DNA from: Poriferisodalis sp965208895
GTDB taxonomy: Bacteria; Actinomycetota; Acidimicrobiia; Acidimicrobiales; Poriferisodalaceae
DNA length: 64,000 nt
Direction of reading: 5' to 3'
Assembly (NCBI RefSeq): GCF_965208895.1
Contig: NZ_OZ242363.1
Coordinates: forward strand, 124,001-188,000
A program made the position numbers and the translations under genes. Positions within the stretch are counted from its first letter, which is position 1; every line of letters starts with the position of its first letter. Of this stretch, positions 8,534-17,126 are shown piece by piece. The notes beneath the pieces are model-generated. The model did not search any database. It was given only the letters and a program-made list of their open reading frames with translations, and had not been told where the DNA came from.

Positions 8534-9405
8534 TCCACAGGGTTCAGCAGTACGGAGTTGGAATGCTTCGAGCTCGGCTTGCGGCCCAGCGCTATTTCCG
8601 GTGTGAGCAGGTCGACCGGCCCGGGCATGCCGTGGGGATCGGAGTAGTACCCAAGCGCGTAGTTGCCCATCGAGTACCCCATCAGGTCTGCTAACTCGCG
8701 GTCGAGCTCCTTGGCGACCTCAGGCGGGCAGGACAGGAACTGGTTTTCCTCGGTGCGCAGCCAACCGAGCGTGTAGGTGATGTTGATGCCGGTGCGGTCG
8801 GCGTCGCTGCGGTTCTCGCCACCGCCGTGGATCACCGAGCCCGAGTACAGCAGCACGGAGCCGGCGCCCATCGCGGCCTGGGTCTTCTCGTCGTCGGTGG
8901 CTCGACGCTCCTCGTCCCACCCGGGACTTCCCGGCACGATCCGGGTGCCGCCGTTGGTGGGTGTGAAGTCGGTGACGGCCCACATGGTGTTGAACTGAGG
9001 CTCGATTTCGCCGGGGATGTAGCCGCCCCATGCCAGACGGTCTCGGTGCAGCGGCTGGGTGCCCTGGCCGGGCTTGATGTTGATGACCTGGGTCAGGTGC
9101 AGCTGGATCTTGTTGGTGTAAGGACTGAGAAACCGGTTGGCCAAGCTGATGACCTTGTCGTGCATGACCAGCTCACGGCACGCTGGCGAGCGGGCCACCA
9201 GCGCCCCGGTACGGGTGGTGTTGTGGCCCGAGAAATTGTCGAGACCGCCTGGTGTCTTGTCGATCCATGGCCGCAGCTCGGCCTCGAGCCGCTCCACCAT
9301 GTCCAGATCAATGGCGTCTTCGATGATCGCGCCGCCGTCAATCCGCACTACCTCGGCTATCTCTTCTTCGGGGCTGTCCAGCGTGAAACGGGCAAGCTCG
9401 GCCAT
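8530..9405 (-). CDS. Phytanoyl-CoA dioxygenase-family Fe(II)/2-oxoglutarate hydroxylase
   Basis: A 291-aa protein taking the ATG at 9405. A longer upstream in-frame extension is possible but reads as low-complexity Arg/Ala sequence and is rejected. The iron facial triad is His120-x-Asp122 (PLHRDRLAW) and distal His193 (SVIHGGGEN). Arg204 (DADRTGINI) is placed to bind 2-oxoglutarate. PhyH-family enzymes hydroxylate lipids, ectoine and small amines. As the first gene of a hydroxylase-PLP enzyme-kinase unit, it could supply the hydroxyl group that the kinase then phosphorylates. That pathway logic is inference. Confidence 0.82.
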   Translation of the reverse strand: MAELARFTLDSPEEEIAEVVRIDGGAIIEDAIDLDMVERLEAELRPWIDKTPGGLDNFSGHNTTRTGALVARSPACRELVMHDKVISLANRFLSPYTNKIQLHLTQVINIKPGQGTQPLHRDRLAWGGYIPGEIEPQFNTMWAVTDFTPTNGGTRIVPGSPGWDEERRATDDEKTQAAMGAGSVLLYSGSVIHGGGENRSDADRTGINITYTLGWLRTEENQFLSCPPEVAKELDRELADLMGYSMGNYALGYYSDPHGMPGPVDLLTPEIALGRKPSSKHSNSVLLNPVE

Positions 9406-9470
9406 GCCGCAACAGTACGCGTCGCCGTTGGCAAGCGCCGTCCTTGTGCGGCGCGTGCCGCCGGGTGTGC

Positions 9471-9938
9471 TTACTGGCAGGTGCGTCGCTGCACGCGTAC
9501 CGTCGGACGCTTGGTGGGCGGGGAGCTTCCGGTGCGGATCGGTACCGGGCGCCATGCTGTCTCGGTTGCACGCCGTTCTGAGGTGCGCAGCCGCTCGGTC
9601 GCGCAGGCTCGACGCGCTGGCAGTGCCTTCGCTCCGAGCATGTGGGATACGGCCACCAAGCCGTGGTGGAAGAAGCGGTCGTTCGCATCGCTCCACGCGC
9701 CGTAGGCGTCGAGTTCGGCTCGCAGTTGGGCGAGTTCGGCGTCGACCCTTTCTTCGTACTCGTCGGAGCGCTGTTCGAGGCGCCGGATCTTGGCTTCGGT
9801 CTCACGGACGAAACGGCGGTAGCTCCGAAGGAGCAGCAACTGTTTTCCGACAGCGACCAGAAGAACGGCCGCCGTCCACGCGACGAATACCGGCACAGGA
9901 ACGCCCGTGGCGAGTAGCGGGACGGTTCCGGCGGTCAT
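9471..9938 (-). CDS. Hypothetical membrane-anchored coiled-coil protein
   Basis: A 155-aa protein read from ATG 9938. Residues about 8-32 form one hydrophobic segment (VPVFVAWTAAVLLVAVGK). A charged helix rich in Glu, Arg and Leu with coiled-coil character follows (RRLEQRSDEYEERVDAELAQL). The tail is basic and proline-rich. It is not recognised as a family. Composition fits a real small gene, but its last 50 residues look low-complexity, so the true end may differ. It lies 65 bp upstream of the dioxygenase gene on the same strand. Confidence 0.4.
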   Translation of the reverse strand: MTAGTVPLLATGVPVPVFVAWTAAVLLVAVGKQLLLLRSYRRFVRETEAKIRRLEQRSDEYEERVDAELAQLRAELDAYGAWSDANDRFFHHGLVAVSHMLGAKALPARRACATERLRTSERRATETAWRPVPIRTGSSPPTKRPTVRVQRRTCQ

Positions 9939-9983
9939 CGCCCGACCCCCGATGTGCGCGCCGGTGATGAGACATATCTGCGC

Positions 9984-10018
9984 AGTGTCATGAGCACACA
10001 TCAACAGGTTGTGACACT
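9984..10018. repeat. Inverted repeat in an AT-rich island
   Basis: AGTGTCA at 9984-9990 and its exact complement TGACACT at 10012-10018 are separated by 21 bp. They lie at the edge of an unusually AT-rich stretch (10010-10062) containing TTGACA at 10036-10041. The repeat separates divergent genes, so an operator or promoter region is plausible. The evidence is positional only. Confidence 0.3.
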
Positions 10019-10138
10019 AAAAGCAATTGAATTTATTGACAAATACTGAAAAGAGATACGTACAGGTGCCGTCCGAGTGCCCCTGAGCCGTGGGGATCGT
10101 GGGCACAGACCGCCGAACCCCAGCCACGTGCGCCCCGC

Positions 10139-11155
10139 ATGCCAAGTCCTGAGCCGGCCGGCCGTTCTACGCTGCGCCAGGTGAGTCAGCACCCCGACAG
10201 CGTTCCCGTCTTCACGCCAGACGACGACGCCTTTCACGCGCATCTGAAGGGTGACGATTGGTGGTTTACCGAGACGGCGTGGTTCTCGTTCCATCATCGC
10301 GAACGAGCGCTCGGCGGCTGGCTCTACACGCTGGCGCGCCACAACATCGGCACCATCTCGGGCGGGGCTTGGGTGTGGGATGACACGGCCCACCTGCCCT
10401 GGGAAGTGCTCTACAGCTCCAATCTCACCGCCCTGCGGCTGCCGCCGGAACTCGACCTGCGAGATGCGACCCTGCCCAACGGGGTCAGCGTCGAGGTCGA
10501 GACCCCGACGTTGGCGTACCGGCTCGGTTACGACGACCCGGGCCGATTCACCGCCGATCTGCGCTTCGAGGCCGTGCTGCCGCCGCGGCCGCTGACGGCG
10601 GGGGGCTCGACCTTCGGCCATTCAGCGCACTTCGATCAGATCGGCAGGATCACCGGCACCATCGAGCTAGCCGGTGAGCCGATCGATATCGACTGCTGGT
10701 CGATGCGCGACCGCACCTGGGGACGTAGACCAGAGGACCGTCCCCGTCAAGCCGCGTACGTCACCGGCGCCTCCGATGACGGGTCGGGTTTCCTCGCAGT
10801 CACGAACGCCCGCGACGGGCTGGACCGGGTCTCGTACGGGTTCGTCCAGCACGGCGACACCCAGGTCGGCCTCGTGGACGGCGAGCGCACGGTGAGCCGC
10901 AGCCCCGAGGGATGGATTACCGAGATCCGCATCGACGCCGTGGATGCAGCCGGCGGCTCCTTCGTGGCGACCGGCAGCCCGCTCAGCCGCATCATCATCA
11001 ACCGGCACAGCTTCATCGACATCAACAGCCTCATCCGCTGGGACGTGGACGGCGTGGGGACGTGGTGGGGCGAGGACCAGGACATGTGGCCGGTTCGACG
11101 CTTCGCTGCAGCCAAGCGCAGCGGCGATTGGTCGACTCCCAGTTCGAGATCATGA
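10139..11155 (+). CDS. Lipocalin-like/CrtC-like hypothetical protein (DUF7064/7065 type)
   Basis: A 338-aa protein rich in aromatic residues and beta structure: FHHRERALGGWLY, the central IDIDCWSMRDRTWG and the late WWGEDQDMWPVRRF. The paired Trp/Arg blocks around DRTWG are typical of the hydroxyneurosporene-synthase/AttH-like beta-barrel family found beside acyl-CoA and kinase genes in actinobacteria. It probably binds or modifies a hydrophobic substrate; no catalytic residues can be assigned. The start may instead be the GTG at residue 15. Its stop overlaps the next ATG (ATGA), so it is coupled to the two genes downstream. Confidence 0.6.
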   Translation: MPSPEPAGRSTLRQVSQHPDSVPVFTPDDDAFHAHLKGDDWWFTETAWFSFHHRERALGGWLYTLARHNIGTISGGAWVWDDTAHLPWEVLYSSNLTALRLPPELDLRDATLPNGVSVEVETPTLAYRLGYDDPGRFTADLRFEAVLPPRPLTAGGSTFGHSAHFDQIGRITGTIELAGEPIDIDCWSMRDRTWGRRPEDRPRQAAYVTGASDDGSGFLAVTNARDGLDRVSYGFVQHGDTQVGLVDGERTVSRSPEGWITEIRIDAVDAAGGSFVATGSPLSRIIINRHSFIDINSLIRWDVDGVGTWWGEDQDMWPVRRFAAAKRSGDWSTPSSRS

Positions 11156-11637
11156 GCCTCGACGACCACGGGCTGCTGTCACGGCTCGCCGACACTGTGC
11201 GCGCCCAGATCGCGCCGGCAGTCGATGACGAGTACGCCCGTACCCAGGCGTTTATGGCGTCGGTGATTTTGCACCGTCTGGCGAAGCAGGCCCGGTTGTC
11301 CGACGAACACCGCACAGCCGAGGTCGCCGACGTCGCAGCTCTGGCCGATCAGCTCGACGCAGTGCTGGCCGGTGCAGATACGCCCGCAGACGTCCCTCGA
11401 GGCGCCGTCGCACAGGTCCCCGAGGGTGTCCCCGCAGACGCCGACGCACAGGTCGCCGGGGAAGTGCGTGACGCAGTCGCCCGCATGCGCAGCCATGCGT
11501 CGATAGCGGCAGTATCTGAGGTCATCGACGCGCTCTACAGGTGGGATCCCTCCCACCGGGTGGTCGGCGCCGCTCTTGCGGAGATCCGTCGGGTGCTGCG
11601 CCGAGACATCGACCGCCGCCTGGAGATCGCGCAGTGA
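11152..11637 (+). CDS. Small helical protein (LvaB/DUF6285-like) coupled to a kinase
   Basis: A 161-aa, almost entirely helical, acidic protein with conserved-looking blocks RTQAFMASVILHRLAKQA near the N-terminus and EVIDALYRWDPSH and EIRRVLRRDIDRRLEI near the C-terminus. It is sandwiched between two genes with which it overlaps by ATGA and GTGA. In the Pseudomonas levulinate pathway the hydroxyacyl-CoA kinase LvaA needs a small partner, LvaB; size, position and helical character here fit that role. The family assignment is from memory of context rather than clear motifs, so it is tentative. Confidence 0.5.
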   Translation: MSLDDHGLLSRLADTVRAQIAPAVDDEYARTQAFMASVILHRLAKQARLSDEHRTAEVADVAALADQLDAVLAGADTPADVPRGAVAQVPEGVPADADAQVAGEVRDAVARMRSHASIAAVSEVIDALYRWDPSHRVVGAALAEIRRVLRRDIDRRLEIAQ

Positions 11638-12695
11638 TCGCAGTAGGAGGGCAAAACACGACACCCGACGATCGAGATCTCGCTGGCGTTCTCGGCGAGT
11701 ATCTGCGCGATCGTCTCGGCGCCAGCGGCCCCGTCGACATCGCCACTCCTGAGCGCATTGCGGTGGGCTGGTCGCACGAGACGTGGCTGTTCGACGCCGT
11801 CTGGTCCGACGGCGCCGACGAGCAGCGTCAGGGTTTCTGCCTGCGACGCGACCCGGGCAACGCCCTGCTGCGGCACGAATCCGACCTCGAAGAGCAATTC
11901 CGGGTATTGCGCTGCCTCGAGCACACCGACGTGCCCGCGCCGCGGGCCTTCTGGTACGAACCCGACCCTGCGGTTCTCGGTGCTCCCGCGATCGTGATGG
12001 AACGAGTGGTCGGCGAATGCCCGAGCCCGTGGCGAAGGGCGGGGCGGGAGTACTACGCCGCCGCTGCCGAGCGCGGCGTGCTGCCGGCCAGCTTCACCGA
12101 TGCGCTCGCTGCGGTGCACAACGTCGACTGGCAAACGGCAGAGCTCGGATTCCTGGGCGTGCCCGGGGACGGCAGCGACTTTGCACTGCGCGAGATCGCC
12201 AAATGGCAGACGCTCATTGCCGACTCCGGCCATCGGGGCCATCCGATCCTCGCCGACCTGATCGGCTGGCTGAAGCACAACGCACCGTCGACGGAACAGC
12301 TCACCCTCGTGCACGGTGCGTTTCGGACCGGCAATGTCCTGATCCATGACGACCGGGTGTCAGCAGTTCTCGACTGGGAGCTGCAGGTCATCGGCGACCC
12401 CATGTACGACGTTGCCTATGTGCTCACCGAGCTGAACCGGGAGGGCACGGACCTGTTGTCGAATGTCGTGCCGCGGGAGCTGTTCATGGATCGCTACCAG
12501 CAGGCCACCGGCATCGAGATCGACGAGGAGCGCTGCGCCTATTTCCAGTTGCTCTACGCCATGCGCTCTGCGGCGTTCTGGATGAGCGCTGCAGGCCTGT
12601 ACGCCGACGGCTCGAACAACGACCTGCGGCTGGCCCGCACGCATTGGTCGGTCACCGTTGCACTCGAACGTGCTGCGACCGAGTTGGGCTACTAG
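11634..12695 (+). CDS. APH-fold kinase (ACAD10/11 or LvaA-like)
   Basis: A 353-aa phosphotransferase starting at GTG 11634, which overlaps the preceding stop. Motifs are the N-lobe GWSHETWLFDA, APAIVMERVVGE, the catalytic LVHGAFRTGNVL and the metal site VLDWELQVIGDPMYDVAYV. The catalytic loop reads HGAFRTGN, with Ala in place of the usual Asp two residues after His. That departs from the HGDxxxxN consensus and may affect activity. Relatives phosphorylate 4-hydroxyacyl-CoA. The stop codon TAG (12693-12695) is made of the TA target plus the first base of a MITE. Confidence 0.78.
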   Translation: MIAVGGQNTTPDDRDLAGVLGEYLRDRLGASGPVDIATPERIAVGWSHETWLFDAVWSDGADEQRQGFCLRRDPGNALLRHESDLEEQFRVLRCLEHTDVPAPRAFWYEPDPAVLGAPAIVMERVVGECPSPWRRAGREYYAAAAERGVLPASFTDALAAVHNVDWQTAELGFLGVPGDGSDFALREIAKWQTLIADSGHRGHPILADLIGWLKHNAPSTEQLTLVHGAFRTGNVLIHDDRVSAVLDWELQVIGDPMYDVAYVLTELNREGTDLLSNVVPRELFMDRYQQATGIEIDEERCAYFQLLYAMRSAAFWMSAAGLYADGSNNDLRLARTHWSVTVALERAATELGY

Positions 12696-12798
12696 CGCCG
12701 TGTCAGCAAGCGTTTGCGCTGTTGCACTTCCGGCATCGGCCGATCACTGCGGGTGTCTGGGCAGGTTCCGACACACCGATGTTTGCCTGACACGGCAC
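12695..12798. mobile_element. 104-bp MITE related to the IS630-family element at 50.3-51.5 kb
   Basis: A 104-bp element flanked by the dinucleotide TA on both sides (12693-12694 and 12799-12800), the target duplication expected of IS630/Tc1-mariner elements. Its left end (GCGCCGTGTCAGCAAGCG...) matches the right end of the complete element at 50336-51547 at 24 of the first 27 positions. Its right end, read inward, begins GTGCCGTGTCAGGCAAAC. It has no coding capacity and would depend on a transposase supplied by a full-length copy. Confidence 0.85.
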
Positions 12799-12840
12799 TA
12801 GGCGACGCTCGGCCGCTGGCTTCGGCGAGCAGCGTCAGGG

Positions 12841-13836
12841 TCAGACTGCGAAGGCGTCGATCATCGCCTCGACGTCGCCCAAGGGATACAGGATCGGGCA
12901 GGTAGCGCCGTTGGCCAGGTAGCCGTCGACGGCCTCACGGGCCTCCGCAGGCGTGCCCGAGGCCGTGAGCATCTGGACGATGTCGTCGGGCACCAGCCGC
13001 GATGCCGCCTCTACCTGCTCAGCGGTGGCGGGCCAGGTCAGCACCTTGCCGACCTCCTCCAGCAGCGAGTCGGGCACACCTGAGGCTTTCATGATGTGCG
13101 GCTGCTGGCCGAGGTACTGGGTGACCATGTTGCGTGCCATGTCCAGCGCCGTCGCACGGTCTTCGTGTACTGAGCACACCACCAGCTGAGGCCGGTCCAG
13201 ATCGTCCACGCTGCGCCCGACCGACGCGGCGCCCCGCTCGAGCGCCTCCATGGCGCGGCTGTTGTAGTCGGGCGAGACGAGGTAGTTGAGCACGACGCCG
13301 TCCGCGATCTCGCCGCTTAGCTCCATCATCTTCATGCCGGTCGCGCCGATGTAGATCGGTACGTCCTTGGGTCGCCGCTCCTGGTACACGTAGTCGAGCT
13401 CGACATCGTCCAGATGCACGTGATCGCCGTGGAACGTGACGTTCTCGTTTGCGAGCAGCGCCCGCACCACGGTGGTGATCTCGCGCATAGCGCCGAGCGG
13501 GCGTGCTCGGCTGATGCCGACCTTGGCTGCCAGCGGGTCCCACCACGCGCCCAGCCCGCAGATGATGCGACCGGGCGCGAGGTCGTCGAGTGTCGAGAAC
13601 ATCGAAGCCAATCGAGCCGGATTGCGCGACCAGATGTCGATGACCCCCGCACCCACCTTGATGCGAGAGGTGGTTGCGGCGAACGCCGCCATCGGCACGC
13701 TGGCTTCGCGTACGAGCCGCGAGTCGGCTTGCCAGACGGCCTCGAAGCCGCGTTCCTCGGCGTACTGCGTGAAGCCCATTGCCTCGGTGATCGTGTGAGC
13801 GTCCTGCAGGTACAGCGCATTTCGAGCTGTCGTCAT
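12841..13836 (-). CDS. LLM-class F420/FMN-dependent oxidoreductase
   Basis: A 331-aa luciferase-like barrel protein. It shows the family features FTQYAEERGFEAVWQADS, the strand IKVGAGVIDIWSRNPARLA, APGRIICGLGAWWDPLAAKVG, DVPIYIGATG and a C-terminal GTPAEAREAVDGYLANG block. The overall layout resembles methylenetetrahydromethanopterin reductase-like F420 enzymes. Substrate and cofactor choice cannot be settled. It is monocistronic on the minus strand and converges with the kinase gene across the MITE. Its upstream region (13837-13920) is shared with the divergent PLP enzyme. Confidence 0.82.
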   Translation of the reverse strand: MTTARNALYLQDAHTITEAMGFTQYAEERGFEAVWQADSRLVREASVPMAAFAATTSRIKVGAGVIDIWSRNPARLASMFSTLDDLAPGRIICGLGAWWDPLAAKVGISRARPLGAMREITTVVRALLANENVTFHGDHVHLDDVELDYVYQERRPKDVPIYIGATGMKMMELSGEIADGVVLNYLVSPDYNSRAMEALERGAASVGRSVDDLDRPQLVVCSVHEDRATALDMARNMVTQYLGQQPHIMKASGVPDSLLEEVGKVLTWPATAEQVEAASRLVPDDIVQMLTASGTPAEAREAVDGYLANGATCPILYPLGDVEAMIDAFAV

Positions 13837-13920
13837 GAGTCAACGTCCTCCTGTGCGCCCTGTCGCCGTCGTCCCCGCGCGCATCGGGGTGCCGCTCGCG
13901 GAACATAGCCTCAGTCCGGT

Positions 13921-15492
<1,572 letters not shown>

Positions 15493-15556
15493 TCGCACGG
15501 CCAATCGCGGCGTCCGCGACCGCACTTCACCAAAGCACGATGCTCTGTATCTGACG

Positions 15557-17107
15557 TCAGGCAGGCTCTCGCCACCGGGTGATGGCGTCCGCGATGTCGT
15601 TGACGAGCGGCTTCAACGAACTGGCGGCATCTGCGGCTTGTCTGCGTGCGATGATCCGTCCGATGTCGGCAGCAGTGCGATTCGCGTCTCCCGCGAGGTC
15701 GGAAACCTTGGCCTTGGCGATGTTGCCTGGGGTGTCCGAAGCAGCGCCGTACAGTGCGTCGAGGTTCGACATACGCTCGTTGAGCAAGGCGGAAGCCAGT
15801 CCGAGGTCCTCAGCAAGATCGTCGCTGAGCCGAAGCTGCTCCCACATCCATTCTTCCGGTGAGTCTGTTCCCGGAAGCAAGAAGATGCCAGCGGAGTCAC
15901 CCGCAGCTTCACGCAGTTTCCGCTCGTGATGAGTACCGCGTGCGTCTCCGTCGAGCACATACATCATGTTGGCGGCCTGGCCGAATTTCTGCAGAGCACG
16001 TGCATGCTCGGGGAACTGAGCCATCCCGGTGTCGCGCCCGATACGTATCGCTTCGGGCGGGAGATTCAGACTCGGCAGCAAGTGGTCCAATATCCCCTGA
16101 ATGAGCCCTTCAGCTACGTCGTCCTCGCAGAGAATATTCAAGGCATCCTGTGAACGTCCGTAGAGCGCGTTCTGAATCAGGTCTCGGTAGGCAGGCACAA
16201 CGGAGACTCTCGAATCGTCGTCTCGCTGCAGGAATATTCGAGCGTTTTCGGGCACGGCGTCGAGTACCACTGGGCTATGCGTCGTGACGATGACTTGGAG
16301 GTTGTTGCGCAGTGCGAGCTGCTGCATCTCCACCATGAGCAGTTGCTGGATCCAAGGGTGCAGCCCCGCCTCCACTTCGTCGATGAGCACGAGCGCGTCG
16401 TTCATGTGAGTGACCTGTTGGGCCAGGTGCATCACGGCACGCTCGCCTGAGGCCATATGCAGCTCCGAATAGCTCGGGCCGTTGTGCCGTGCAGCGAAGA
16501 GCAGACGCTTCTTGCCGCTTTGCAGGTCGACCACCTCGTCGTAGGCAAATGGCAGTACGCGCTGTGCGAAGCTCACTTCGGCTGCCGTGAGCAGCGTCTC
16601 GGCAGGAGCAATCGACGCGCGTGACATGCTCAGCACGCCGCGCACTTCTGAAGGGTTGGTCAGGTTGCTCAAGGTGCGCAGGTAGACATCGCGTGTGGGC
16701 TGCGACGCAGCTTTCCGTCCGAAGTAGCTTCGGTTCCAGCTCTTCAGCTTGCGCCATCGCATCCGGTAATCGCCCTCAGGTGTTGCGTAGCTGTACGCCA
16801 GCGAAACATCGCCCAGGGTGTCGGAGCGCCCTCCCGCAGACGGGCTGTAGCTGGGGAACAGCGTGGACGGCACGAAGTCGCGGCTGGCAGCGCCGGGGAC
16901 GGCGTAGGCGCACGCGGCCGCGAAGAGGACTGTCGTCTTGCCTGTTGCGTTGCCGCCTGCAACCACGCTGACGGGGTAGTCGAAGACAACTCGGAGGTCG
17001 CGCAGGCCTCGCAATCCGTCCACCTCGATGGCTGCCAAGAAATGCGGCATGTGGCTCTTCTTGGCCTGCAGTTGCCGCCATAGAGCGGCTGTGCGTCGTT
17101 CCGTCAT
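15557..17107 (-). CDS. OLD-family ATPase with C-terminal TOPRIM domain, type I RM-associated
   Basis: A 516-aa protein. The N-terminal SMC/ABC-like ATPase has Walker A GGNATGKT (51-58), a signature-like MASGER (218-223), Walker B VLIDEVEAGLHP (240-251) and an H-loop TTHSP. The C-terminal third has TOPRIM-like acidic motifs (LCEDDVAEGLI, then YVLDGDARG). This is the OLD nuclease architecture, as in Gabija GajA and phage P2 OLD. It begins 19 bp after hsdR on the same strand, so it is the fourth gene of the restriction operon. A DNA-cleaving role in phage defence is inferred. Confidence 0.78.
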   Translation of the reverse strand: MTERRTAALWRQLQAKKSHMPHFLAAIEVDGLRGLRDLRVVFDYPVSVVAGGNATGKTTVLFAAACAYAVPGAASRDFVPSTLFPSYSPSAGGRSDTLGDVSLAYSYATPEGDYRMRWRKLKSWNRSYFGRKAASQPTRDVYLRTLSNLTNPSEVRGVLSMSRASIAPAETLLTAAEVSFAQRVLPFAYDEVVDLQSGKKRLLFAARHNGPSYSELHMASGERAVMHLAQQVTHMNDALVLIDEVEAGLHPWIQQLLMVEMQQLALRNNLQVIVTTHSPVVLDAVPENARIFLQRDDDSRVSVVPAYRDLIQNALYGRSQDALNILCEDDVAEGLIQGILDHLLPSLNLPPEAIRIGRDTGMAQFPEHARALQKFGQAANMMYVLDGDARGTHHERKLREAAGDSAGIFLLPGTDSPEEWMWEQLRLSDDLAEDLGLASALLNERMSNLDALYGAASDTPGNIAKAKVSDLAGDANRTAADIGRIIARRQAADAASSLKPLVNDIADAITRWREPA

Positions 17108-17126
17108 GGGATTGGTGCCTAACTGC

